From Chloroflexota bacterium (GTDB lineage: Bacteria; Chloroflexota; UBA6077; SHYK01): DNA of 64,000 nt. Positions 34,637 to 42,330 of the stretch are shown here, piece by piece. A program made the position numbers and the translations under genes. Each line of letters opens with the position of its first letter. Positions within the stretch are counted from its first letter, which is position 1. Under the pieces are notes generated by a model that did no database searches, had not been told where the DNA came from, and saw only the letters and a list, made by a program, of their open reading frames with translations. The stretch is from NCBI GenBank assembly GCA_009692845.1, contig SHYK01000001.1, forward strand, positions 306,400-370,399, in the 5' to 3' direction.

Positions 34637-35071
34637 TTGGCCTGGCTTGCGATCGCGGTGATGCTCTCTGCGTGCAGCCAGGGGCCGGCAGTTGACATCG
34701 GCCCGAACGGCGAGACGACGGTGACGGTTACCGAGGATTCGTGGTTTGGGCCCATTCTCACTGATGCGCGGGGGCTGACTCTTTACAAGCCCGAGCCGAA
34801 TAATCCGAATCAGCCGGACTGTGTGGGCAAGTGCGCCAGGGACTATCCGCCGCTTACAGTCAACGGTACCCCGAGTGCCCCGGCTGACCTGACCGGTCAG
34901 CTCACTGTGAAAGCTCGCGCGGATGGGGCCCGCCAGGTGGTCTACAACGGCTGGCCGCTCTATCGGGATGTTGGCGACACCGACCCCGGGGACACGATGG
35001 CCCACGGCATCGTTGACGAATGGGGCCACTGGTCGGTTATCTCGCCCGACGAGGACCCGCCGATCCACTAG
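34637..35071 (+). CDS. predicted lipoprotein with Yx(F/W)xxD-like repeats (COG4315-like)
   Basis: 144 aa from TTG 34637. A short hydrophobic signal ends in MLSAC, the lipobox. The mature part has two copies of the secreted-repeat motif (DARGLTLYKPEPN and YNGWPLYRDVGDTDPGD) and CVGKCARDYPPL, typical of COG4315 proteins of unknown function. The signal lacks the usual positive N-terminal residues, and the region before it is filled with repeats and a long palindrome, so the native start was probably displaced. The open frame reaches 34433 but encodes only repeat sequence. Confidence 0.7.
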   Translation: MAWLAIAVMLSACSQGPAVDIGPNGETTVTVTEDSWFGPILTDARGLTLYKPEPNNPNQPDCVGKCARDYPPLTVNGTPSAPADLTGQLTVKARADGARQVVYNGWPLYRDVGDTDPGDTMAHGIVDEWGHWSVISPDEDPPIH

Positions 35072-35169
35072 AGATACGCGGGCCGAGCTTGATAGCCCCC
35101 TGCGGATTGACGCGCCGAGAGGGACCTGCCTAGACTTCCAGGGATGGCTGGGGCCGCCCGGGAGAGGAA

Positions 35170-36294
35170 ATGACGATTTCTGACGTGATCGAACACAAGG
35201 TGGCGACGAGCGATCTGTTTCGCGTGATGGCCGCCGACGCTTACGAGCAGGTGCTTTACTGCCACGACGCAGCCTCGGGGTTGCGAGCCATCATCGCCAT
35301 TCACAACACGACACTCGGGCCCGCCCTGGGCGGAATTCGGATGCGGCCGTATGCGAGCGAGACCGACGCGCTCGAGGACGTGCTTAGGCTCGCCAAGGCC
35401 ATGACCTATAAGTCGGCGGTGGCCGGCCTCGATCTGGGGGGCGGCAAGACAGTAATCATCGGAGGCCCCGAGCAAAAGAGCGAGGCCCTATTCCGTTCGC
35501 TGGGGCGCTTCATCCAATCGATGGGGGGCCGGTACGTCGCGGCCACCGATGTCGGCACCACCGGCGATGACCTGACCTACGTGCGCACGGAAACCCCCTA
35601 TGTGACGGGGGTGCCGGTGGAGTGGGGCGGACTCGGTGACACGTCGATTCTGACCGGCCTGACCGTCTATCTGGGAATGAAGGCCGGAGCGGAAGCGGTG
35701 TGGGGCTCTGAGTCTTTGAGCGGAAAGCGCATCGCGGTGCAGGGAGCCGGGAAGGTGGGGATGCACCTCATGGAGCACCTGCACGCGGAAGGGGCCAACC
35801 TGTTCGTGGCGGACGTTTTGCCCGAATCGGCGGCCCGGGCGGCCGATCACTTCGGCGCAACGATAGTCCCGGAAGGCGATATCTACGATGTGGAGTGCGA
35901 CGTCTTTGCGCCCTGTAGTCTGGGAGCGGTGCTCAATGAGGGGACCATTCCGCGCCTGCGCTGCAAACTGGTTTGTGGAGGTGCCAACAACCAGCTCGCT
36001 CTGGATCAAGACGGCGAGAGACTCAACGAACGTGGGATCCTCTATGCCCCTGACTTTGTCGTGAACTCAGGCGGAGTGATCAGCGCGGCGGCGGAGCTGA
36101 GGAAGGCTCCGCTCGCCTGGGCAGAGGGTATAGCTCGGCGGGTGGGTTCCACCACGCGGGGCATCCTGGCCCAGGCACAGAAGGAAGGGATTGCCCCCAG
36201 CGCGGCGGCGGTTGCAGCCGCCCGGGAACGGATCGAGCGAATTGGGGCGACCAAGCGGATGTTGGTTCCGGGAGACTTGCGGCACGGGCGGTGA
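35170..36294 (+). CDS. leucine/branched-chain amino acid dehydrogenase (Glu/Leu/Phe/Val family)
   Basis: 374 aa NAD-dependent oxidative deaminase of amino acids. The dimerisation and substrate part contains LGPALGGIRMRPY and the catalytic lysine in AKAMTYKSAVAGLDLGGGK; the Rossmann part has VQGAGKVGMHL. The length and the GVISAAAEL end fit leucine/valine dehydrogenase rather than glutamate dehydrogenase. GGGAGAGG six bases upstream supports ATG 35170. It stands alone; the product would funnel branched-chain amino acids to 2-oxo acids. Confidence 0.9.
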   Translation: MTISDVIEHKVATSDLFRVMAADAYEQVLYCHDAASGLRAIIAIHNTTLGPALGGIRMRPYASETDALEDVLRLAKAMTYKSAVAGLDLGGGKTVIIGGPEQKSEALFRSLGRFIQSMGGRYVAATDVGTTGDDLTYVRTETPYVTGVPVEWGGLGDTSILTGLTVYLGMKAGAEAVWGSESLSGKRIAVQGAGKVGMHLMEHLHAEGANLFVADVLPESAARAADHFGATIVPEGDIYDVECDVFAPCSLGAVLNEGTIPRLRCKLVCGGANNQLALDQDGERLNERGILYAPDFVVNSGGVISAAAELRKAPLAWAEGIARRVGSTTRGILAQAQKEGIAPSAAAVAAARERIERIGATKRMLVPGDLRHGR

Positions 36295-36321
36295 CCCGCT
36301 GTTGGCGGTGCGTCAGGCCGT

Positions 36322-36963
36322 TCAATTGGCCGAGATGCGCGGAGCCGGATCAGGAGCTGCGCCGATCCAGGTGCGTAGCGCAGCGACGACCGCGGAGCGG
36401 ACCGCCAATACCACCAATTTGGGATTCGGGCGCTGGAGCGCTAACTGGGTGTCGATCGCGATGCCGATCATGAGCGCGGTCGCACTATCGTCGTCCACGC
36501 CCTGGTTGAGGAGCTCGGGGCGAGGGCCCCAGCAGCCCAGCTTGGGGTTTGTCCCCGGTTCAACTCTCAAACCATAGGGCATGGCGGCCGCCAGAGTGAT
36601 CTGATCGCAAAGGAGGCTCCACAACCGGTAGGCCTCCTCTCTCGACACTTTCGAGTAGATGTCCCGCAGCGCCAGCAGCGTACCGTCGTCCCAGACCACC
36701 CAGGTGCGAAGGACATCGACATTCGGCCCATAGTCTTCGAAGTGCTCGACCGGCGAAACCTGAAGGATGGCTGATTTGGTGCCGAGCGCGACCCGCTCGG
36801 TAAGGGCGGCGGTCGCTCTGTCGTGGTCGGATGGTCCGAGGCTGTCCGTACAGGCTCCCGAGCAGAAGTCGCGGGGCGTGCCCGCGCTCCCCCAGTATAG
36901 GGAAGACGGCCAAGCATTTCGCGGTGAGCCCTTCGACAACCTCAGGCGGCGGGTTTTAAGCAA
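36322..36963 (-). CDS. hypothetical protein, 5' end inside a REP-like repeat
   Basis: Up to 213 aa, not recognised; probably a soluble alpha/beta protein. The convincing part begins near DRATAALTERVALGTK and includes VEHFEDYGPNVDVLRTWVVW. No ATG or GTG occurs in the first 90 codons; the only starts are TTG 36963 and TTG 36939, the latter lying inside the repeat at 36926-36949. The first 12 or so residues are therefore translated repeat sequence. Either the repeat supplied a new start or the gene is truncated. Confidence 0.5.
   Translation of the reverse strand: MLKTRRLRLSKGSPRNAWPSSLYWGSAGTPRDFCSGACTDSLGPSDHDRATAALTERVALGTKSAILQVSPVEHFEDYGPNVDVLRTWVVWDDGTLLALRDIYSKVSREEAYRLWSLLCDQITLAAAMPYGLRVEPGTNPKLGCWGPRPELLNQGVDDDSATALMIGIAIDTQLALQRPNPKLVVLAVRSAVVAALRTWIGAAPDPAPRISAN
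36926..36949. repeat. REP-like element, copy 2
   Basis: GAGCCCTTCGACAACCTCAG followed by GCGG. Member of the family seen at 30377, 36985 and 45812. It overlaps the proposed 5' end of the hypothetical gene on the minus strand. Confidence 0.65.
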
Positions 36964-36984
36964 AGTGCCGGCAGTTGGCCGGGC

Positions 36985-37012
36985 GGCCCTTCGAGAACCT
37001 CAGGGTGAACGG
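36985..37012. repeat. REP-like element, copy 3
   Basis: GGCCCTTCGAGAACCTCAGG followed by GTGAACGG, in direct orientation 59 bases after copy 2. It lies just before the end of the radical SAM gene. Confidence 0.65.
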
Positions 37013-37033
37013 GCGGGGAGGCAGGGCCCCGTT

Positions 37034-37927
37034 TTAGATTGGGAGGGCGAGCTGGCGGCGACGGGTGGGCTGGGGTGCCTCGATCAACGCGTGACTCATT
37101 CCCGCTTTTTCCCGAAGCCCGCTGACCTGACCTTCGATGCGCAGCTGGTAGCCGGTGTTTAGCGTTGGCCGAGCGGCGTAGAGCTGCTCATAGGAGGGGG
37201 GCAGCTCAGGAAAGGCCTCGGCCACCGCCTGCATGAAATACTCCTTGACTCCGGGCGGAAGCCGCAGCGCGCCGGTCCAAACGTCCGAGGCACCGTGCTC
37301 GGCGGCGGCCCGAACCAGATCGGTGAGCGACTCGACGTCATCGGTCAGGCCAGGCAGGACCGGGGCGAGAAAAACACTGACCGAGATGCCCGCGGCCGCG
37401 AGCTTTCCGATGGTTTGCAGACGGCTAGTCGGCGACGGGGCACCCGGTTCGAGCTTCTGCAGAAGGTCGCGGTCGAGACTGATCAGGCTCATGTTCACGG
37501 TGAAGCCGGCAAAGCGGGTGAGATCCGTGAGAACGTCAATGTCCCGCCTGATCAGAGTCCCCTTGGTGGTTACGGATCCAGGATTCTCCGCGTCGGCTAG
37601 CACCTCGAGGCATTGCCGGGTGATCCGGTACTGGGCTTCGAGGGGCTGGTAGGGGTCGGTCGCAGTACCGATCGTGATGGGCTCGCCGTGCCAGCCCGGG
37701 CGGCGCAGCTCCTCTCGGAGGACCTCGGCCAGGTTGGTCTTCACGAACAGCTGAGTCTCGAAGGCGGAGGCGGGGAGATCGAGGTAAGCGTGGTAGGCAC
37801 GAGCGTAGCAATAGGTGCAGGCGTGCCGGCAGCCTTTGTACGGGTTGAGCGACCATTTGAACGGCATGCCCTGGACGGCATTGAGGGCGGTTCGGGCCTG
37901 GATTTCGTGAACAACCGGTGGAACCAT
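37034..37927 (-). CDS. Rv2578c-type radical SAM protein (SPL-related)
   Basis: 297 aa from ATG 37927. NPYKGCRHACTYCYAR carries the C-x3-C-x2-C site for a radical-SAM [4Fe-4S] cluster, and ITIGTATDPYQPLEAQY with TRQCLEVL is typical of the subgroup distantly related to spore photoproduct lyase. Reaction unknown. A GGAGG lies 11 bases upstream; GTG 37933 would have shorter spacing, and the open frame begins at 37993. Two GAAC-N4-GTTC sites at 37950-37981 sit directly upstream, so LexA control and a DNA-damage role are inferred. Confidence 0.88.
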   Translation of the reverse strand: MVPPVVHEIQARTALNAVQGMPFKWSLNPYKGCRHACTYCYARAYHAYLDLPASAFETQLFVKTNLAEVLREELRRPGWHGEPITIGTATDPYQPLEAQYRITRQCLEVLADAENPGSVTTKGTLIRRDIDVLTDLTRFAGFTVNMSLISLDRDLLQKLEPGAPSPTSRLQTIGKLAAAGISVSVFLAPVLPGLTDDVESLTDLVRAAAEHGASDVWTGALRLPPGVKEYFMQAVAEAFPELPPSYEQLYAARPTLNTGYQLRIEGQVSGLREKAGMSHALIEAPQPTRRRQLALPI

Positions 37928-37949
37928 GACCACGGAAGCCTCCGTAGCA

Positions 37950-37961
37950 GAACGTGTGTTC
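37950..37961. promoter_or_regulatory. LexA (SOS) box, proximal
   Basis: GAACGTGTGTTC matches the GAAC-N4-GTTC operator known from Gram-positive-type LexA (B. subtilis, mycobacteria). It is 23 bases upstream of the radical SAM ATG, where a repressor would block transcription. Confidence 0.75.
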
Positions 37962-37969
37962 TTATCATA

Positions 37970-37981
37970 GAACGAGTGTTC
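37970..37981. promoter_or_regulatory. LexA (SOS) box, distal
   Basis: GAACGAGTGTTC, the same GAAC-N4-GTTC pattern, with its centre exactly 20 bases from the proximal box, about two helical turns, so two repressor dimers could bind one DNA face. Confidence 0.75.
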
Positions 37982-38150
37982 CCCTGCCGTCAAGGCTCAA
38001 GCCACTGTGCGCACTGCACAATGCGGTAGTGGAAGTTTTCATGCAGGCTGACTGTGCAGACCGATCTGGGTTCGGGGCTAGAATCAGGCCAACGTGGGCC
38101 GAGACTGGGTGCCTGGGTGCCTGGGTGCGGACCTGGGGAGGGGGAGTTCA

Positions 38151-39521
38151 TTGAGGGGATTGAAGCGCATCGGCCTGGCCGCGGCGGCGGTAGTAGGTTT
38201 ACTCACCATCTATGCCGCCAGCACTGCGGCGGCTCAAGGAGCGACTGCGTCGACCGCGGCGATGCCTGCCGCCACGATCGATACCGGCGATACCGCGTGG
38301 GTTCTCACTTCCTCAGCATTGGTTCTGCTGATGACACCCGGTCTGGCTTTCTTCTATGGCGGGCTCGTGCGCAGAAAAAACGCATTGGCGACGATCATGC
38401 AGAGCTTCATCATCATCGGCCTCGTCAGCGTCCAGTGGGCGCTTTGGGGCTATTCACTGGCATTTGGCCCGGATGCCTTCGGAGGTCTGATCGGAGGGCT
38501 TGATTGGATCGGCCTACGAGGCGTGGGCGTTGAGCCCAATGTCGACTATGCACCCACGATCCCGCATCAAGCCTTCATGATCTTCCAGATGATGTTTGCG
38601 GTCATCACCCCGGCGCTCATCACCGGGGCGTTTGCGGAGAGAATCCGTTTCAAGGCGTTCATCTTTTTTACGCTGCTCTGGGCGACCTTCGTGTATGACC
38701 CCATCGCGCACTGGGTCTGGAGCGGCTCCGGTGGAACACTAGGCATCTGGCGCGCGATGGGAGCCCTGGATTTCGCCGGCGGCACCGTGGTGCATGCGAG
38801 CTCCGGCGTGTCGGCTCTGGTGGCCGCGATTTATCTAGGGAAACGCATCGGTTTCGGCCAAGAGCGGCTCGAGCCTCACAATGCAACCATGGTCGTGCTG
38901 GGGGCCAGCCTCCTGTGGTTCGGGTGGTTCGGCTTCAACGCGGGAAGCGCGGTAGCCTCCGGAGCGCTAGCCACCAGCGCGTTCGTCGCAACCCACCTGG
39001 CTACCGCGATGGCCGCGGTGACCTGGATGACCATGAGTTGGATGCACAAGGGCGCGCCTAGCGTGCTGGGAGCAGCGGCGGGCGCAGTCGCGGGGTTGGT
39101 GGCCATTACCCCCGGCTCCGGTTACGTGACTCCGCCGGGTGCATTGCTGATTGGCTTCGGCGCCGGCGTGGTCTGCTACTGGGCGGTGGTGTGGACCAAG
39201 GACCGGTTTGGGGTCGACGATGCGCTCGACGTGTTCGGCATCCACGGCATCGGGGGAACGTTCGGTGCCCTGGCGACCGGACTCTTCGCTACTACGGCGA
39301 TCAATGCGGCAGGAGGCAATGGCCTGTTCTACGGAAATCCCCAGCAGCTACTGACTCAGTTCATCGCGGTGGCGGCCACCTGGGTTTGGGCGGCGGTCGT
39401 CACGCTGATCATCCTCAAAGTCGTCGATGTCACCGTCGGTTTGCGCGTTGAGCCGCACGAAGAGCTGGCGGGCCTGGATGCCTCGATGCACAACGAGCCC
39501 GCCTACGCAGTGGAAATCTGA
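38151..39521 (+). CDS. amt: ammonium transporter
   Basis: 456 aa Amt/MEP channel. A cleavable signal peptide (KRIGLAAAAVVGLLTIYA, cleavage after TAAAQ-like sequence) precedes eleven helices. Family motifs: FYGGLVRRKN, the Phe-gate region, and the pore histidines in GGTVVHASSG and GIHGIGGTFG. TTG 38151 is selected because GGGGAGGGGGAG lies about five bases upstream and it begins a proper signal; the frame opens at 38094. No glnK follows, which is unusual; instead two tiny membrane proteins do. Confidence 0.92.
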   Translation: MRGLKRIGLAAAAVVGLLTIYAASTAAAQGATASTAAMPAATIDTGDTAWVLTSSALVLLMTPGLAFFYGGLVRRKNALATIMQSFIIIGLVSVQWALWGYSLAFGPDAFGGLIGGLDWIGLRGVGVEPNVDYAPTIPHQAFMIFQMMFAVITPALITGAFAERIRFKAFIFFTLLWATFVYDPIAHWVWSGSGGTLGIWRAMGALDFAGGTVVHASSGVSALVAAIYLGKRIGFGQERLEPHNATMVVLGASLLWFGWFGFNAGSAVASGALATSAFVATHLATAMAAVTWMTMSWMHKGAPSVLGAAAGAVAGLVAITPGSGYVTPPGALLIGFGAGVVCYWAVVWTKDRFGVDDALDVFGIHGIGGTFGALATGLFATTAINAAGGNGLFYGNPQQLLTQFIAVAATWVWAAVVTLIILKVVDVTVGLRVEPHEELAGLDASMHNEPAYAVEI

Positions 39522-39534
39522 GAGAGGAGCAGAG

Positions 39535-39618
39535 ATGGAAGTTGCCGCGGGAATGGTTGCCTTTTCACGTTGGCGGTTGCCTGGGCGTTCATGCCTAGCA
39601 ATCGGAGCTAGCCTGTAG
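39535..39618 (+). pseudogene. tiny single-helix membrane protein, frameshifted as sequenced
   Basis: ATG 39535, six bases after GAGAGGAG, opens a 27-codon frame that begins MEVAAGMVAF. If one T is added to the TTTT run at about 39560 the frame continues as TLAVAWAFMPSNRS to a TAG near 39614, giving a 25-residue membrane peptide. This aligns with the 40-residue protein encoded next door (FATMVVTWALVPNRA), so the two are tandem paralogues and this one has lost a base in a homopolymer, in the genome or in the assembly. Confidence 0.5.
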
Positions 39619-39644
39619 TTCGATTACCAGCAAAGGAAGTAATT

Positions 39645-39767
39645 ATGGATTTTGAGATTCTCGGTAGTCTGCTTCTGTTTGCCACAATGGTTGTCACCTG
39701 GGCGTTGGTCCCGAATCGAGCCGAGCGGACCGCCGAAGCTGAGGCCGGGGTGGCGGTTAAAGCTTAG
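39645..39767 (+). CDS. 40-residue single-pass membrane protein downstream of amt
   Basis: Begins MDFEILGSLLLFATMVV, continues with TWALVPNRAERTAEAE and ends in VAVKA. One transmembrane helix of about 18 residues is followed by a short charged tail. AAGGAAG lies six bases before the ATG. It follows amt by 123 bases in the same direction and has a damaged paralogue between. No known family recognised; an Amt-associated small subunit or regulator is a guess based only on position. Confidence 0.65.
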   Translation: MDFEILGSLLLFATMVVTWALVPNRAERTAEAEAGVAVKA

Positions 39768-39822
39768 CCAGCCACTGGAGGCTGTTCAAGGATCGGGGTC
39801 AACGAAAGCTTGCCTACCGGCG

Positions 39823-40956
39823 TTAGGCGCGAGGGACCTCGATTCCGGTGAAACGAGCCGGATGCAAGGGGGCGATCGGGAGGTCCGATTCGCCCCGCAG
39901 AATCAGATCGGTGACCGCCATCGCGGTCGCCGGAGCGAGCACGATCCCGTCCCGGTAATGTCCGGTGGCGACTATGACGTTCTCCCAGGTGGGCACGCGG
40001 CCCACAATTGGCAGGTCGTCGCCGGAGGCCGGGCGCAAGCCGGTCCAGGCCTGCTCGAAGCGCGACTGGCCGAGGGCCGGGCAGAGTTGGGTGCCGGTGA
40101 CCAGGAGCCACCCCAGTCCCTCTGGGGTGAGGCTACGGTCGAAGCCCACCCGTTCATACGTTGCACCGAGGACGACGGTGCCGTCGGTCCGCGGGAGCAG
40201 GTAAACGCCTTTTCCGTAGACGATCGAACGAACTGGGGTTGGGACTGAAGATAGAGTGAGGATTTGGCCCCGGGCAGGAACGACCGGAATCGGCAACCCG
40301 AGGGTTTCCGACCAATGACCGGCCCAGGCCCCCGCCGCGATGACCACGTGATCGGCCTGGATCGCTCCTGAATCGGTTTGAACGGCGGCTGCCCGGTCGC
40401 CGTTCCGCTCAATACTTCGCGCCTCAACCCCAATCTGGAAGTGGACCCCTCGCCGCGCAGCGGCCTGCGCCAGCGCCTGGGTAAACCGCAAGGGATGAAT
40501 CTGATTGGCGCCGGGATCGTGAAGAGCACCCCGCAGGGCGGGGTCGACGGCCGGTTCGCGGTGAAGCGTCTCATGCGCATCGAGCCAATCGGCCCGCTGG
40601 CCGGCGGCGGTCATGAAAGCGATTTTCTCGCGAAGGCGCTCCTCGCTACGCTCGTCGTAGGCCAATTCCAGCGCACCACAATTTGCGTATTCGAGGCGTA
40701 GGCCGCTTTCTTCCTGGAGCCCATCGACAAGCGTCGGGAAGCGGGATTCGCTCCAGAGAGCCAAAGGCAGAATGGCCGGATTCGTGGCATGGAGCCGCGG
40801 CGCCAGAATCCCGGCCGCGGCGCCAGAGGATTCGGCACCGATCGCCGATCTTTCAATGACGGTGACCTTGGCACCTTCTCGGGCCAGCTGGTAAGCGATC
40901 CCGCAGCCGATGACGCCGGCGCCGACGATCACGACGTCAGATTTTTCCGAATGCAT
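39823..40956 (-). CDS. thiO: glycine oxidase ThiO-like FAD-dependent amine oxidase
   Basis: 377 aa DAO-family flavoprotein. The FAD-binding VIVGAGVIGCGIAYQLA is at the N-terminus, AGAWAG in the middle, and ATGHYRDGIVLAPATA at the C-terminus is a ThiO hallmark. ThiO oxidises glycine to iminoacetate for the thiazole of thiamine. No other thi gene is in the window, so a general glycine or D-amino acid oxidase is also possible. ATG 40956 is followed upstream by the tandem repeat at 41059-41146. Confidence 0.85.
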   Translation of the reverse strand: MHSEKSDVVIVGAGVIGCGIAYQLAREGAKVTVIERSAIGAESSGAAAGILAPRLHATNPAILPLALWSESRFPTLVDGLQEESGLRLEYANCGALELAYDERSEERLREKIAFMTAAGQRADWLDAHETLHREPAVDPALRGALHDPGANQIHPLRFTQALAQAAARRGVHFQIGVEARSIERNGDRAAAVQTDSGAIQADHVVIAAGAWAGHWSETLGLPIPVVPARGQILTLSSVPTPVRSIVYGKGVYLLPRTDGTVVLGATYERVGFDRSLTPEGLGWLLVTGTQLCPALGQSRFEQAWTGLRPASGDDLPIVGRVPTWENVIVATGHYRDGIVLAPATAMAVTDLILRGESDLPIAPLHPARFTGIEVPRA

Positions 40957-41058
40957 TGCTTCTTCCGAAGAGGCGGTCAGCTCGGAGCCGTCGCGCCGTG
41001 GGCCCAGCCAAGATACGTGAATGGTCTATTTCGCGTCAACGGAGACCCCGACTGGAGT

Positions 41059-41146
41059 GGAGCGACCTTGAGCGGGGTTTGCGGCAGAGCCCCAAGTCTG
41101 GAGCGGAGCGACCTTGAGCGGGGTTTGGGGCAGAGCCCCAAGTCTG
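41059..41146. repeat. two-copy direct repeat, 42-bp unit
   Basis: Two copies beginning GGAGCGACCTTGAGCGGGGT and ending AGAGCCCCAAGTCTG, at 41059-41100 and 41105-41146, differ at one base (G/C) and are separated by four bases. They lie between divergent thiO and mnmA and end 21 bases before the mnmA -10 box. Confidence 0.85.
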
Positions 41147-41167
41147 AGACCGCGATGATCAAGTCGT

Positions 41168-41173
41168 TACAAT
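41168..41173 (+). promoter_or_regulatory. -10 box for the mnmA operon
   Basis: TACAAT with a weak TGAGAC-like -35 about 17 bases upstream. The predicted start, near 41180, falls after the ATG at 41155, which supports the TTG at 41203 as the mnmA start. Confidence 0.5.
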
Positions 41174-41202
41174 TAGCTCGCGTAACTCGCGCGGAGGTTC
41201 GT

Positions 41203-42330
41203 TTGCAGCAGACGGTATTGGTGGGTATGAGCGGCGGAGTGGACAGCTCTGTGGCGGCGGCTTTGCTCCACGAGGCGGGTTACCGGGTGGTGGGCATCAC
41301 CTTCAACGTTTGGCCGGAGGGTGACAACCAGTCGGCGTTTCGCGAGGATGCCTGCTGTGCGCTGGGGGCGGTTGAGGACGCTCGGCGGGTGTGCGACCGG
41401 TTGGGAGTGCCTCATTATGTGGTGAATCTCCGCGACGTCTTCCAGCGGCGAGTTATCGACAACTTTGTAGCTGAATACCGCCAGGGAAGGACGCCCAATC
41501 CGTGCGTCCGCTGCAACCAATTCATCAAGTTCGATGCCCTGCTGGCGAAAGCCGAAGCGCTGAACGCAGACTGCGTAGCGACCGGCCACTATGCCCGCAC
41601 GACGCAGCTCCCGAACGGACGCTGGGCGCTGCGCAAGGCTGCGGATGGCCGGAAAGATCAGTCCTACGTCCTCTTCGTGATGGGTCAGGATCGGCTAGCG
41701 CGGGTCCGGTTCCCACTCGGCGACTTGCAAAAAGGGGATACCCGTCAGGTGGCACGCGATCTTGGGCTGCACGTGGCGGACAAGCCGGAGAGTCAGGAAA
41801 TCTGCTTCGTCCCCACCCGAAACTATCGGGACTATCTGCGTGAAGAGGCGCCGGAATCTTTTAGCGCAGGGCCGCTGGTGAATGAGTCCGGCGAAGTCGT
41901 GGGCCAGCATGAAGGAATCGCAATGTATACGGTCGGGCAACGCAAGGGCATTGGCTTGGCCGCGCCGCAGCCACTTTACGTCACCCAAATTGACGTAAAG
42001 AACAACACCATTGTGGTGGGAGGTCAGGAAGGTCTCTTCCGGACCGATGCGCTGGTTGAAGCTTGCAATTGGATGGCGATTGAAGGACTTAGCGAGCCGA
42101 AACGCGTCCGAGCCAAGGCACGCTCGCACGCCGAAGAGGCACCGGCCTGGATCGAGCCGGAAGGAGATCGGGTTCGGGTCATCTTCGATGAGCCGCAGCG
42201 AGCGCTCACCCCGGGTCAGGCGATCGTCTTTTACGAGGACGATCTGGTCGTTGGCGGGGGCATTCTCGCGGCGAGCAGCGCACGGTCGTCTGCAGCGAGC
42301 AGCGCACTTTCAATCGAGAGAGGTTCATGA
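41203..42330 (+). CDS. mnmA: tRNA-specific 2-thiouridylase MnmA
   Basis: 375 aa. Adds sulfur to U34 of Lys, Glu and Gln tRNAs. PP-loop VGMSGGVDSSVAA near the N-terminus, the first catalytic cysteine in GRTPNPCVRCNQFIKF and the second in ESQEICFVP. TTG 41203 has GGAGG five bases upstream and gives the usual N-terminus, so the long open frame back to 40789 is discarded. The C-terminal 20 residues are a Ser/Ala tail (SSARSSAASSA) outside the family core. It overlaps larE by four bases. Confidence 0.93.
   Translation: MQQTVLVGMSGGVDSSVAAALLHEAGYRVVGITFNVWPEGDNQSAFREDACCALGAVEDARRVCDRLGVPHYVVNLRDVFQRRVIDNFVAEYRQGRTPNPCVRCNQFIKFDALLAKAEALNADCVATGHYARTTQLPNGRWALRKAADGRKDQSYVLFVMGQDRLARVRFPLGDLQKGDTRQVARDLGLHVADKPESQEICFVPTRNYRDYLREEAPESFSAGPLVNESGEVVGQHEGIAMYTVGQRKGIGLAAPQPLYVTQIDVKNNTIVVGGQEGLFRTDALVEACNWMAIEGLSEPKRVRAKARSHAEEAPAWIEPEGDRVRVIFDEPQRALTPGQAIVFYEDDLVVGGGILAASSARSSAASSALSIERGS

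Noticed and set aside
40789-41202. 138-codon N-terminal extension of mnmA
   Set aside because: Covers thiO antisense sequence and a tandem repeat; TTG 41203 has the ribosome-binding site and the proper N-terminus.
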